Shown piece by piece: positions 37,130 through 46,167 of a stretch of 64,000 bases of DNA (position 1 is its first letter; the number at the start of each line of letters is the position of its first letter). The notes under the pieces were generated by a model. The model worked only from the letters and a program-made list of their open reading frames with translations, made no database searches and was not told where the DNA came from. A program made the position numbers and the translations under genes. Origin of the DNA: Phreatobacter sp. (GTDB lineage Bacteria; Pseudomonadota; Alphaproteobacteria; Rhizobiales; Phreatobacteraceae); the NCBI RefSeq assembly GCF_030691135.1, contig NZ_JAUYFA010000070.1, positions 62,001 to 126,000 of the forward strand, in the 5' to 3' direction.

Positions 37130-37477
37130 ATGACCAGCACGCCCCCCGAGACCGATCCGAACGCGGCCGCCAACGAAGCCGTCGTCACCCGTATCCGCCG
37201 CATCTCGGTGGTCTCGTTCCTGGTCATGATCCTCGGCGTCGGCAGCGTGCTGGCGGTGATCGCCTTTCGGCTGATGACGGTTCCGGCGGCCGCGCCGCTG
37301 ATGTCCGGCACGGTTCCGGCCGAGACGGGCCGGGTCGTGTCGGCGGTCGCCGCCGACAAGAGCCTGACCGTCACCTACCAGCGCGATGACGGCGCCCTGA
37401 TCGTCATCTACGACCTCAGGACGCTGAAGGAAACCCACCGCGTCACCGTCGGCGGGCCGCAGGTGCCACGGCCCTGA
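37130..37477 (+). CDS. Conserved small membrane protein, 115 residues (DUF6476-like)
   Basis: A 115-residue protein with an N-terminal cytoplasmic tail rich in Asn and Glu, one transmembrane helix (ISVVSFLVMILGVGSVLAVI) and a C-terminal periplasmic beta-rich part (SLTVTYQRDDGALIVIYDLR). The pattern fits the small single-pass proteins found beside rluD-type genes in rhizobia. Function unknown. It is divergent from the pseudouridine synthase, with start codons 33 bases apart. Confidence 0.75.
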   Translation: MTSTPPETDPNAAANEAVVTRIRRISVVSFLVMILGVGSVLAVIAFRLMTVPAAAPLMSGTVPAETGRVVSAVAADKSLTVTYQRDDGALIVIYDLRTLKETHRVTVGGPQVPRP

Positions 37478-37591
37478 CGCCGGCCTGTCCCGGCGACCCC
37501 GCGGGATTGTGGCGCGACACTACGCCGGCCGGCTTGACCCGGCTGCGGCTTTGCGATTATGAAGCGCCCTCCGCCGCGCAAGCTGTGGTCC

Positions 37592-37667
37592 GCTCCCTTC
37601 GTCTAGCGGTCTAGGACGTCGCCCTCTCACGGCGAAAACAGGGGTTCGATTCCCCTAGGGAGCGCCA
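37592..37667 (+). tRNA. tRNA-Glu (anticodon CTC)
   Basis: A complete 76-nt cloverleaf: acceptor stem GCTCCCT/AGGGAGC, anticodon stem TCGCC/GGCGA around the loop CTCTCAC, so the anticodon is CTC (reads GAG), T-arm with GGTTCGATTCC, and an encoded CCA end (37665-37667). Confidence 0.95.
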
Positions 37668-37818
37668 AAAGCGCCTGCCGCGGATGCGCAGGCTGCTGGC
37701 AGGGCGTGGATACGCTGTCCCCGACCCGGTGATTTCCACCAGATTCCTTCGTCCTTCATCGCCTCTCAATTCCCTTTCGGCGGCCTGCGAGAGGGCGCTT
37801 GCATTCTGCCGAAAAAGA

Positions 37819-37833
37819 GAACATAATAGGAAC
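37819..37833. promoter_or_regulatory. LexA (SOS) box of the alphaproteobacterial type
   Basis: GAAC-ATAATAG-GAAC is an exact match to the direct-repeat LexA site GTTC-N7-GTTC of Alphaproteobacteria read from the other strand. It ends 17 bases before the ATG of the 66-residue gene at 37851, and there is no other gene close enough to be its target. Confidence 0.7.
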
Positions 37834-37850
37834 ATGTAGGGAGATGCGAG

Positions 37851-38051
37851 ATGAGCGCAGCACGCAGCATGGCCGGTTCCGATAGGCCCGACGGCGGAGA
37901 CGAGGAGGTCGAGGCGGTGCTGGCCGAGTTCGACGGCGACGTCCGCCGTGCGATACGTGCGCTGCTCGACGATGTGGCGGCGCTGGCCGAGGACAGGGCC
38001 GGCGGCTTCAATTTTCTCAAGGCCTATGGCCATCTGGAGGTGGTGAAGTGA
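37851..38051 (+). CDS. Small acidic protein, probably SOS-regulated
   Basis: A 66-residue protein with the helical core EFDGDVRRAIRALLDDVAAL and the C-terminus GFNFLKAYGHLEVVK. ATG 37851 has a strong GGGAG site at seven bases. A perfect LexA-type box overlaps its promoter region. Proteins of this look ('E-F-x-G-D-x-R-x-A-I-R-A-L-L') occur in many rhizobial relatives, but I know no function. It is likely induced on DNA damage (inference). Confidence 0.7.
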   Translation: MSAARSMAGSDRPDGGDEEVEAVLAEFDGDVRRAIRALLDDVAALAEDRAGGFNFLKAYGHLEVVK

Positions 38052-38212
38052 GGGGTATTCGGGCCGCGTCCGGTCGCACCGCGACATATCGGTCTTGCGC
38101 GGTGCGGCCCGGGCTTGCGCTCTGCCGCATGTCCTGAAGGGTTGAACAACGGGGTGGCGCCGATGGGCGCGGGGGTGCCGGGAACGGCGCCGTGCGATGG
38201 GAGGGTTTCCGC

Positions 38213-38744
38213 ATGAGAGGGTTCGTTGCATGTTTGCGCCGTCTCGCCGCCGCGCTTGTATGGGTCGCGATGTCTGTCGGTGCGGGCGCGACGCTGGCTC
38301 CCGCCGAGGCACAGCCGGCCAGAATGCCGGCCGACCAGACGCGCGCCTTCCTCGAGGATCATTTCGCAGCGGACCAGCAGCCGCCGCGGCATCGGGCCCG
38401 TCCCTTCGATGGTTCGACCATCTCGCGTTTCGCTGGTTTTCGGGACCGGGCGAAGGCCCTCGGCCAGCGCGACGTGAACCTGTTTCCCGGCATGGACCCG
38501 ATCCTCGATGGGCAGGAGGCTGACCGGCCGGGCGATACTCGCATCGAAGACGTGTCGGGCATACCGGATCGTCCCGCCGTCAGGGTGTCGCTCCGGGTCT
38601 TCCCGGGGGGATGCCACGCGGATCCTCGACCTTGCCGAGGACAGGAACGAATGGCGGCTTTTCGACGTGATGACGCCGGTCGTTGGGAAGGAGCCATCGG
38701 GCCTGCGGCAGGCGGTGGAGCGCCATATCGCGACGGGCCATTGA
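38213..38744 (+). pseudogene. Secreted hypothetical protein interrupted by a frameshift at a G6 run
   Basis: ATG 38213 with GGAGGG upstream encodes a signal peptide (ending LAPAEAQ) and continues to about residue 132 (VRVSLRVFPG). At the six-G run 38605-38610 the frame must shift by one to continue as GDATRILDLAEDRNEWRLFD up to the stop at 38744; staying in the first frame gives a low-complexity tail to 38776. The joined product, about 176 residues, looks like a DUF3828-type periplasmic protein ending in a 'W-R-L-x-D-V' motif. It is either a real pseudogene, a phase-variable tract, or a sequencing error in the homopolymer. Confidence 0.6.
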
Positions 38745-38845
38745 CGATGGCTGCAGCCGGCCCGACGTCCTCTTGAACCTCTTCGGGGCGAGCGGCCACC
38801 CATGGACGTGGATCGCCGGTGCGATCCCGCCCAGGAGCCGCCACG

Positions 38846-39001
38846 ATGACACAGTCCAACCTCTCGGCTGGATCCTCCACCGACCTCAACCTCGTTCATC
38901 GCGCGGGTTCGGCCGGTGTGCCGTCCCGCCCGCCGCGCCCGCCCTCCCTGGCCGGGGCGCAGGCCGGCTGGGCGCGGGCCTTCCTGCGGGAAGGTCTGTA
39001 G
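38846..39001 (+). CDS. Possible 51-residue hypothetical protein
   Basis: ATG 38846 follows CAGGAGCCGCCACG, a good ribosome site, and encodes MTQSNLSAGSSTDLNLVHRA then a Pro/Arg-rich stretch and a C-terminus resembling W-A-R-A-F-L. No family is recognised. The ribosome site is the main support; it could be spurious. Confidence 0.35.
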   Translation: MTQSNLSAGSSTDLNLVHRAGSAGVPSRPPRPPSLAGAQAGWARAFLREGL

Positions 39002-39188
39002 ACGGGGCATCGGGATCGTCGGCAGGCCGGCCTGGGGCAGGCTGGACCAGCCATGGTCTTGTACTAGCCCGAGGCCCTGAAGCACCCAAAGGCCAGTTAC
39101 GCGCCCGCGGTCCTGCAATCTTCAAGTGGTCTTGCGGCATTTCGCGCACCGGCGCGAGTCGCCAGGCCGCGGATAAGCCCACGGGCGT

Positions 39189-39479
39189 CTAGCGGTGCCC
39201 GTTGCCGGGGATCACGGGCTGCGAACAGTTGCGGTGGCCGGCCTCGATACAGGCGAGGATGCGGGAACTCGACCGTAACTCGATCATGACATGGTAGGTC
39301 GCCAGGCCGAGGCACAGGACGACGGCGGCGGCGGCGATGTTCTGGCGGGTGCGGATGCGGTCGTCCCAGGCGTTGAAGCCTGGCTTTTCCGGCTCCTGCC
39401 GCTGGTGCTCGAGGCTCCAGGTCGGCGGCCGCCGCAACAGCGTAGGTCTCGGATCGATCCGCTTCTGATCGCCGTCCAT
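39189..39479 (-). CDS. Hypothetical single-pass membrane protein, 96 residues
   Basis: A 96-residue protein starting MDGDQKRIDPRPTLLRRPPT, with one helix (NIAAAAVVLCLGLATYHVMI) and a small extracytoplasmic tail with two cysteines (ILACIEAGHRNCSQ), which could form a disulfide. ATG 39479 is preceded by GAGGACGTG at 9-10 bases. No family recognised. It is convergent with nothing close and faces the 39.8 kb gene divergently. Confidence 0.55.
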   Translation of the reverse strand: MDGDQKRIDPRPTLLRRPPTWSLEHQRQEPEKPGFNAWDDRIRTRQNIAAAAVVLCLGLATYHVMIELRSSSRILACIEAGHRNCSQPVIPGNGHR

Positions 39480-39819
39480 CGGCTCACGTCCTCGCCGCGA
39501 AGGGAAGCGCAGGAACCCATCCGGGGTTCCGCTTTCCACATGGCCGGAGGATAGCCGTTTTCGGCATCGTCGTCGAACGGCATCCGCGTCCATCGGCCTC
39601 GGCATCGCGCCGCCTGAGTGCTGAACCGCCCCGCGCCCCGCGCCCAAGCGGAAGGCGCGGGTCGAGAGCCGTCGCGCGACCTCCGACACGCGGCCAGCGG
39701 CCCGTAGGACGGCGCCATCAATGCGGCGCGGGCCGGGCCCCCTAAAGGCCCGGGGTTCCCGCCTTTTGGGGATTGCAGGGTCCGGCAGGATCCGGCGATC
39801 TGGCGAATGACGTCCCGGC
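39480..39819. other. Intergenic region without a recognisable gene
   Basis: These 340 bases separate two divergent genes. They show no convincing coding frame, promoter consensus, or terminator. A GC-rich imperfect stem (GGGCC...GGCCC, near 39738-39765) is the only structure noted. Confidence 0.4.
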
Positions 39820-41079
39820 ATGGCATTGATCGCCCTGCCCAATGCCCTGGAGGTCGAGATCCGTTCCGTTCGCAAGCGACGCACCTATCTCCTGACCGGC
39901 TATGAGCCCTTGCCTGCGAGCGCCCATCATCATCGTTTCGCGCGCGAGATCGGCCGTTTCGAAAAGACCTGGTCGCTCCGCGCCAGCGTGGGCGCACCGA
40001 TCGACGTGCCGGATGCGCCGGTCACGACATGGCAGGTCGATGTCTCCGGGCCGGACTTCGCCGTCGAGACCGACGTCCGCCTGCTGCGCTGGGACGACAT
40101 CGTCGCCGAGGACATGGACCTGCCGGTCTGGAAGCGGCTGCCGCGCTATCTCGTCGCGGCCGGCGACATCCTCCTGTCGGGGACCTTCATCCGCTATGCC
40201 CTGGCCTATTGGCGCTATGCGCTCTTTGCCGCCTATCCGCTGGCGCTGCTGGCCGCCTTCGCCGCCCTTGCCTGGATCATCCCTGCAATTCCCGGCCGGT
40301 TCGGCCAGCCGCTGCCTGGGCTCCTGCGCCTGCTCGGCGGGCTCGCGCTCTTTGCCGGACTGGTGGTGGCCGCGGGGCCGCGCCTGCACCTCACCTACAT
40401 GCTGAGCGACTGGATCTTCGCACGCGACATGATCCGCCGGCACCGTCCGGCGATCGAGCGGCGCGCCGAGGCCTTCGCCCGAGAGATCGCCGCGGGCCTC
40501 GCGGCGGGCGATGTCGACGAGGTGGTGATCGTCGCGCACAGCCTCGGGGCGGTGTGGATGCTTGACGCCGTGGCGCGGGTCGAGGCCGTTGGCTCGCCGG
40601 GAACACCGCCGCTCGGGCTCGCCGGGGTCGGATCCTCCACCCTGAAGATCGCCCTCCACCCAGCGGCGAGCTGGCTGCGTGATCAGGTCCAGCGTGTCGC
40701 CGACCGGCCCGCCATTACCTGGGCGGAATATGACAGCCACGTCGATTTCATCTGCTTCTACAAGAACAACACGGTCGAGGCGCTCGGCCTGACGGCGGCG
40801 AGCCGCCCCCTCCGCCAGTCGATCCGCCTGTCCCGCATGCTGTCGCCACACACCTGGAAGCGCTTCCGCGGCAATCTGCTGCGCATCCACCGGCAATATG
40901 TGATGGGCAACGAGCAGCGCTACGCCTATGATTTCCACATGATCGCCTGCGGGCCGTTCCGTTTCGCCGACATCGTCAGCCACGGCACGAACCTGCCCGG
41001 TGCCCTCGGCCCCGACGGCGCTCTGTCCGGGGCGACCACACCCTTCCCCGAAGCCGCCAAGGACATGCCGCACCGATGA
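39820..41079 (+). CDS. Alpha/beta-hydrolase-like membrane protein
   Basis: A 419-residue protein with an N-terminal globular part of about 110 residues, two or three transmembrane helices (YALFAAYPLALLAAFAALAW; LLGGLALFAGLVVAAGP) and a C-terminal lipase-like domain whose nucleophile elbow is VIVAHSLGAVWML (about residue 233-240, Ser in GHSLG-type AHSLG). A role in lipid or ester turnover at the membrane is likely but unspecified. ATG 39820 is used. Its stop overlaps the start of the methyltransferase gene by ATGA (41076-41079), so the two are coupled. Confidence 0.72.
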   Translation: MALIALPNALEVEIRSVRKRRTYLLTGYEPLPASAHHHRFAREIGRFEKTWSLRASVGAPIDVPDAPVTTWQVDVSGPDFAVETDVRLLRWDDIVAEDMDLPVWKRLPRYLVAAGDILLSGTFIRYALAYWRYALFAAYPLALLAAFAALAWIIPAIPGRFGQPLPGLLRLLGGLALFAGLVVAAGPRLHLTYMLSDWIFARDMIRRHRPAIERRAEAFAREIAAGLAAGDVDEVVIVAHSLGAVWMLDAVARVEAVGSPGTPPLGLAGVGSSTLKIALHPAASWLRDQVQRVADRPAITWAEYDSHVDFICFYKNNTVEALGLTAASRPLRQSIRLSRMLSPHTWKRFRGNLLRIHRQYVMGNEQRYAYDFHMIACGPFRFADIVSHGTNLPGALGPDGALSGATTPFPEAAKDMPHR

Positions 41080-41672
41080 CCCGTCTGCTTGCCGAGATCA
41101 TCTTCCTGATCGGTGTCTTCGGCTGGGGTGCCATCCGCATCCCGCACGAGGTGAAGAACAAGCGCAAGAACCGCGTGCAAGTGAGCGCCGTCGACAGCCG
41201 CGAACGCCGGCTGCTGCTCATTTCGCTGACCGGTCTCGGCATCGTGCCGATCGCCTATTGCCTGCTGGCGGGCTTCGGGCTGCTGCGTTTCGCCGATTAC
41301 GGTTTTTCGACCCTTCAGGCCTATGCCGGCGCGCTCGCCTTCGCCGCCTCGCTCGCGCTGTTCCTCGCCACCCACCGCCAGCTCGGCCGCAACTGGTCAC
41401 AGACGCTGGAACTGCGCGAGGGACACACGCTGGTGACCCACGGGGTCTACCGGCTGGTACGCCACCCGATGTACACCGCCTTCTTCCTCTGGGCGCTGGC
41501 GCAGTTGCTGCTGCTGCAGAACTGGATTGTCGGCCCTGCCGGCTTCATCGGCTTCGGGCTGCTCTATGCCTTCCGCGTCGGGCGCGAGGAGGCCATGATG
41601 CACGAGGCCTTCGGTGCCGAATATGCCGCCTATGTGGCGCGCACCAAGCAGATCATTCCCTACGTCTACTGA
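41076..41672 (+). CDS. Isoprenylcysteine carboxyl methyltransferase/PEMT-family protein
   Basis: A 198-residue integral membrane protein with about five helices. The C-terminal motif THGVYRLVRHPMYTAFFLWA with the following GREEAMMHEAFGAEYAAY is diagnostic of the ICMT/phospholipid N-methyltransferase family, which methylates lipids or modified cysteines using S-adenosylmethionine. The actual acceptor is not known for most bacterial members. It is translationally coupled to the upstream lipase-like gene, suggesting a shared lipid-linked function. Confidence 0.83.
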   Translation: MTRLLAEIIFLIGVFGWGAIRIPHEVKNKRKNRVQVSAVDSRERRLLLISLTGLGIVPIAYCLLAGFGLLRFADYGFSTLQAYAGALAFAASLALFLATHRQLGRNWSQTLELREGHTLVTHGVYRLVRHPMYTAFFLWALAQLLLLQNWIVGPAGFIGFGLLYAFRVGREEAMMHEAFGAEYAAYVARTKQIIPYVY

Positions 41673-41930
41673 GGCCACCGGCCCGAACGGACCGCTTGGC
41701 GCCCCGGCGCCAGTCTCCGGCGGGGACGCTGAAACAGGGATGGCCGCAGCGCGGCAATCGTCTAACACATTCCGGTGATGGGCTTTCCCAGCAGGCCGCC
41801 TTTCGCTTCGACGTCCGTTGGCACTGTCTTCAGCGGCAGTTAACCATGATGCGTCACGGTATTGCCGCGGTCTGCCGGAACCTTGACGGTCTCCGGAGGT
41901 TGAAGGGCGGTCCTGGGACTGAGGTTGGCG

Positions 41931-42650
41931 ATGACGATGTCGAAGCGTGCCGCGATCATGGCGCTCACCCTTTCGGGCCTGTTGCTGGCGGGCTGCCAGA
42001 CGACGGCGGAGACGAGCGGCGTGGGCGGCCAGACGGTGCAGATGGCGCGCGACGCCATGGCGCGCGGCGATCTCCTGTCGACGGCTGCGACCGGACGGCG
42101 CGTCCAGCAGATCGCGCCGCGCATCTATCTCGTGCGCGGCCTCGCCAACGTCTTCTCGCAGGGCATGGACGATCTCGCCGAAAAGCTGCGCGCCCGAGGC
42201 TACAACGCCACGGTGCACGAATATGGCGGCTGGAGCCAGATCGTCGCCGAGATCGCCGCCAACCAGCGCGCCTCGGGCGGCCGGCACCAGGCGGTGGTGG
42301 TCGGCCATTCGCTCGGCGCCAATGCCGTGACCGACATCAGCAATGCCCTGGCGCAGCAGGGCTTCAGTCTCGCCCTGGCCGTGGCCTTCGACCCGACGGT
42401 GCAGCAGCAGGTTTCCGGCGGCACGCGGCGCTACATCAACCTGTTCCAGTCCAACAACGGCTGGGGGGCGGCGGTGGGCGCCGCGCCGGGATTCCGTGGC
42501 CGGCTCGAGAATATCGACCTGCGCCAACGCGGCAACATTACCCATTTCAACATCGAAAAGGATCCGGGCCTGCACGCCCAGGTGATCACCTGGATCGGCC
42601 AGGCGGTCGGCAGCGGCCGCCGGGGCGGGCGTCAGGCCGCGGCGCGCTGA
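41931..42650 (+). CDS. Lipase-like lipoprotein
   Basis: A 239-residue protein with a lipoprotein signal (LTLSGLLLAGCQ, Cys at about residue 20) and an alpha/beta-hydrolase elbow VVVGHSLGANAV (Ser at about 125). Downstream Asp (AFDPTV) and His (ITHFNIEKDP) could complete the triad. It probably sits in the outer or inner membrane facing the periplasm. ATG 41931 has GAGG at a six-base spacing; 41937 is an alternative. Its last 19 bases overlap the 3' end of convergent prfC. Confidence 0.72.
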   Translation: MTMSKRAAIMALTLSGLLLAGCQTTAETSGVGGQTVQMARDAMARGDLLSTAATGRRVQQIAPRIYLVRGLANVFSQGMDDLAEKLRARGYNATVHEYGGWSQIVAEIAANQRASGGRHQAVVVGHSLGANAVTDISNALAQQGFSLALAVAFDPTVQQQVSGGTRRYINLFQSNNGWGAAVGAAPGFRGRLENIDLRQRGNITHFNIEKDPGLHAQVITWIGQAVGSGRRGGRQAAAR

Positions 42651-44230
42651 TAATCCTTGATCGCCGAGAAGGTGATGCCGGGCGCCCGCTCTTCCTCGTA
42701 GCGCAGCGAGAAGGCGCTCGAGGCCATGTAGACCGGCGCGCCGTCGAGATCCCGCGCCATCGATGATCCGTGGCTCTCGACGAAGGCGTTGAGCTTCACG
42801 GGGTCCTCGGCGGTGATCCAGCGGCAGACCGAGAACTGGCAGGGATCGAAATCGACGGGCAGGGTATATTCCGCCGACAGCCGGTCCTTCAGCACGTCGA
42901 GCTGCAGGGCGCCGACGACGCCGACGATGGCCGGTGAGCCGTCATGGGGCACGAAGAGCTGGACGACACCCTCCTCGCCCATCTGCTGCAGCGCCTCGCG
43001 CAGCTTCTTGGCCTTCATCGCGTCCTTCAGCTTGACGCGGCGCAGCTGCTCGGGGGCAAAGCTCGGCACGCCCTTGAAGACGATGTCCTCGCCGTCGGTC
43101 AGCGTGTCGCCGATGCGCAGGGTGCCGTGATTGGGGATGCCGACGATGTCGCCGGCATAGGCCTCCTCGGCGAGCTGGCGGTCCTTGGCGAAGAAGAACT
43201 GCGGCGCGTTCAGCGGCATGGGCTTGCCGGTACGCACCAGCTTGGCCTTCATGCCACGGGAGAGCTTGCCCGAGCAGACGCGCAGGAAGGCGATGCGGTC
43301 GCGGTGGTTGGGGTCCATATTCGCCTGGATCTTGAAGACGAAGCCGCTCATCTTCGGCTCGTCGGCCAGCACGGTGCGCGTCTCGGCCACCTGGGCGCGC
43401 GGCGGCGGCGCATAGGCGATCAGGGCGTCGATCAGGTCCTGGACGCCGAAGGTGCGCAGCGCTGACCCGAAATAGACCGGCGTCATGTGGCCCTCGCGAT
43501 AGGCGTCGAGGTCGAAAGGCTTGGCGCCTTCCTTGGCCAATAGTGCGCTCTCGCGCCAGGCTTCGGCGCCGATCGGCAGCATCTCGTCGAAGATGGCGGC
43601 CTCGGGGCCGTTGACCTTGATCGGCTCCTCGTCGCGGTCGATGCGGCGCACGTGGTTGTGGACGAGGTCATAGGTGCCGGCGAACTCGCGGCCCACCCCG
43701 ATCGGCCAGGTCATGGGCACGGTGTCGAGGGCGAGGGCCTTCTCCACATCGTCCATCAGGTCGAAGGGGTCGCGGGTCTCGCGGTCCATCTTGTTGACGA
43801 AGGTGATGATGGGGATGTCGCGCAGGCGGCAGACCTCGACCAGCTTGCGCGTGCGGTCCTCGACGCCCTTGGCGCCGTCGATGACCATGATGGCGGAATC
43901 GACGGCGGTCAGGGTGCGGTAGGTGTCCTCGGAGAAGTCCTCGTGGCCCGGCGTGTCCAGCAGGTTGAAGACGCAGCCGCCATATTCGAAGGTCATCACC
44001 GAGGTGACGACCGAGATGCCGCGCTGCCGCTCGATGGCCATCCAGTCGGAGGAGGTCTGGCGGCGGCCCTGCTTGGCCCTCACTTCGCCGGCGAGCTGGA
44101 TGGCGCCGCCGAACAGCAGCAGCTTCTCCGTCAGCGTGGTCTTGCCGGCGTCGGGGTGGGAGATGATGGCGAAGGTGCGCCGGCGCGAGGCGGGGGTGCC
44201 GGGGGCGTTCGGGCTGTGCGGAGCGGTCAT
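42632..44230 (-). CDS. prfC: Peptide chain release factor 3
   Basis: A 532-residue translational GTPase that recycles RF1/RF2 after termination. The G motifs are intact: SHPDAGKTTLTEKLL (G1), DTPGHEDFSEDTYR (G3), NKMD (G4). RF3 features include YGGCVFNLLDTPG and EEAYAGDIVGIPNHGTLRIG. Length is typical. ATG 44230. Confidence 0.96.
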   Translation of the reverse strand: MTAPHSPNAPGTPASRRRTFAIISHPDAGKTTLTEKLLLFGGAIQLAGEVRAKQGRRQTSSDWMAIERQRGISVVTSVMTFEYGGCVFNLLDTPGHEDFSEDTYRTLTAVDSAIMVIDGAKGVEDRTRKLVEVCRLRDIPIITFVNKMDRETRDPFDLMDDVEKALALDTVPMTWPIGVGREFAGTYDLVHNHVRRIDRDEEPIKVNGPEAAIFDEMLPIGAEAWRESALLAKEGAKPFDLDAYREGHMTPVYFGSALRTFGVQDLIDALIAYAPPPRAQVAETRTVLADEPKMSGFVFKIQANMDPNHRDRIAFLRVCSGKLSRGMKAKLVRTGKPMPLNAPQFFFAKDRQLAEEAYAGDIVGIPNHGTLRIGDTLTDGEDIVFKGVPSFAPEQLRRVKLKDAMKAKKLREALQQMGEEGVVQLFVPHDGSPAIVGVVGALQLDVLKDRLSAEYTLPVDFDPCQFSVCRWITAEDPVKLNAFVESHGSSMARDLDGAPVYMASSAFSLRYEEERAPGITFSAIKDYQRAAA

Positions 44231-44510
44231 GGGGCGGGTTTAGCGGTGGGACGTGGGCCAGGTCAATCGCAGGGCCTCATCACCGCGACGACGTCTGAAG
44301 GGCCTGGAGCGCCGCCTTCAGGCCCGGCAGAAAACAATGCTCGTCCATGTTTCAATCGGACCAGGACTCCCAGCCGACCAGAAGGAGGACGCGTTGTTCT
44401 CGATCCTGCCGCTCGTCATGCGCGAAGCGCGTGCCGACGTTCGTGGTTTCGCCGTTGCGTTTGTGCCGCGACCACATAACCTGTCGTCCGGCTTGTGTCC
44501 GGAGATCCTC

Positions 44511-45593
44511 ATGTCCACCATTCTCGCACGCGTTGCGGCCGTCCTCTCGTTCGGCCTTGTGACCTCGCCCGCCCTGGCGCAGGCGCCCACCCTGCCGCCG
44601 GGTCCGCCGGTCTCGATCCAGATGGTGACGCAGCTCTCGCCCTCGATCCCGCAGTATACCCGCGTCGACATCCCGATGCTGCGCGAGGCCTTGCCGCAGC
44701 GCTCCGGCGGCCGCATCCGCGTGACGCTGGCGAGCTGGCCGGAGCGCAACCTCTCGGGTCCCGACCTCATCCGCGTGCTGCGCTCGGGCCAGATCGACCT
44801 CGCCGGCCTCGCCCTGCCGACGGTGGCCGGCGACGTGCCGCTGCTCGACATCATCGACATGTCCGGCCAGAACCCGTCGCATGAGCAGGGTCGCCGCATC
44901 GCCCATGCGATGCTGCCCACCCTCAACAAGGAGCTGGAGCGCGTCGGCATCAAGATCGTCGCCTTCTATCCCTTCCCCGGCCAGGTGCTGTTCTGCCGCG
45001 ATCCGATCACCAGCCTCGCCGATCTGAAGGGCCGGCGCGTGCGCACCCCCGGCGGTTCGCAGAACGACTTCATCCAGTCCGTCGGCGGCCAGCCGGTCGC
45101 CATCGGCTTCCCCGAGGTCTATGGCGCGCTGGAGCGCGGCGTCGTCGATTGCGCCGTCACCGGCACGGCCACCGGCAACGGCGCCCGCTGGTACGAGGTG
45201 ACGCGCCATCTCTACACCCTGCCGATCCAGTGGGGCGTCGCCGCCTATGCGGTGAACCTCGCCTGGTGGAACCGGCTCGACCCGGCCGTGCGCGACTTCC
45301 TGCAGACCACCATGAACGAGGTCGAGGAAGCCCAGTGGACGCTCGGCGCCGAGCTCACCGAGGACGGCATCCAGTGCAATGCCGGCAATGCGGCGGGCTG
45401 CAAGATCGGCCATGTCGTCACCAACCGGCCGATGACCATCACCCGCGCCACGCCGGCGGACGTCGTGCAGCTGCGCGAGGCGCTGACCAAGGTGGTGCTG
45501 CCCGCCTTCGTGAAGCGTTGCGGTGCCCGCTGCGGCGAGATCTACAACCAGATCGTCTCGCCGATCAGCGGCATTACCTATACGGCGCAGTGA
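44511..45593 (+). CDS. TRAP transporter solute-binding protein (DctP family)
   Basis: A 360-residue periplasmic protein with a signal peptide (ending SPALAQA). The DctP fold pattern is SGGRIRVTLASWPERNLSGP early, then DLKGRRVRTPGGSQNDFIQS and VYGALERGVVDCAVTG with the conserved Arg that binds the carboxylate ligand. TRAP transporters import organic acids with an ion gradient. No DctQ/DctM membrane genes are adjacent, so it is an orphan binding protein here. ATG 44511 with GGAG. Confidence 0.88.
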   Translation: MSTILARVAAVLSFGLVTSPALAQAPTLPPGPPVSIQMVTQLSPSIPQYTRVDIPMLREALPQRSGGRIRVTLASWPERNLSGPDLIRVLRSGQIDLAGLALPTVAGDVPLLDIIDMSGQNPSHEQGRRIAHAMLPTLNKELERVGIKIVAFYPFPGQVLFCRDPITSLADLKGRRVRTPGGSQNDFIQSVGGQPVAIGFPEVYGALERGVVDCAVTGTATGNGARWYEVTRHLYTLPIQWGVAAYAVNLAWWNRLDPAVRDFLQTTMNEVEEAQWTLGAELTEDGIQCNAGNAAGCKIGHVVTNRPMTITRATPADVVQLREALTKVVLPAFVKRCGARCGEIYNQIVSPISGITYTAQ

Positions 45594-45597
45594 CCGC

Positions 45598-46167
45598 ATG
45601 ATCCGCCTGATCGATCCCGCCACCTTCCAGGCAGTCCCGTGGAAGAACGGCGGCGGCACCGCTACCGACATCGCCGTCAGCCTCGCCGACGACGGCGAGG
45701 TCGCCTGGCGGGTCGGCACGGCGGCGATCCAGAAGGACGGCCCCTTCTCCGACTACGCCGGGGTGACGCGGACCTTCACCATCGTCGAGGGTCCGGGCGT
45801 TCATCTCGATTTCGCCGGGGAGGGCACCCGCACGCTGCCGCGCGACCAGCCGACGCGGTTCGCCGGTGCGCCCGCGCCGTTCTGCCGGCTGCGCGAGGAC
45901 CTGCCCGCCACCGCCTTCAACCTGTTGACGGGGGACGGGCTGGCCAGCGGCGACGTCATGATCCGTCGTGGCCGCGGCGCCGAGGACCCTGTGCCGGCCG
46001 CTCCGGTTCACGTCCTCCTGGCGCTTGAGGGGGACTGGAGCCTCACCGCCGACGGCGCGACCGTGGTGGTGCCGCAGGGCGCTGCGGCGCAGGTCGACGG
46101 CGCGCTGACGGTGAGCCTGTCCTCGCCGACCGGCGGTCGCGCGGCACTGGCCTCGATCAGGGCTTGA
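45598..46167 (+). CDS. HutD/Ves-family cupin-like protein
   Basis: A 189-residue protein: LIDPATFQAVPWKNGGGTAT at the N-terminus is the HutD signature, followed by WRVGTAAIQKDGPFSDYAGV and FNLLTGDG. HutD is a bicupin of unclear function linked to histidine utilisation; no hut genes are next to it. ATG 45598 lies four bases after the upstream stop, so it may be co-transcribed with the TRAP gene. Confidence 0.87.
   Translation: MIRLIDPATFQAVPWKNGGGTATDIAVSLADDGEVAWRVGTAAIQKDGPFSDYAGVTRTFTIVEGPGVHLDFAGEGTRTLPRDQPTRFAGAPAPFCRLREDLPATAFNLLTGDGLASGDVMIRRGRGAEDPVPAAPVHVLLALEGDWSLTADGATVVVPQGAAAQVDGALTVSLSSPTGGRAALASIRA

Noticed and set aside
37611-38312. Minus-strand protein gene across the tRNA
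   Set aside because: It runs through tRNA-Glu and the LexA-box gene in antisense with no coding features.
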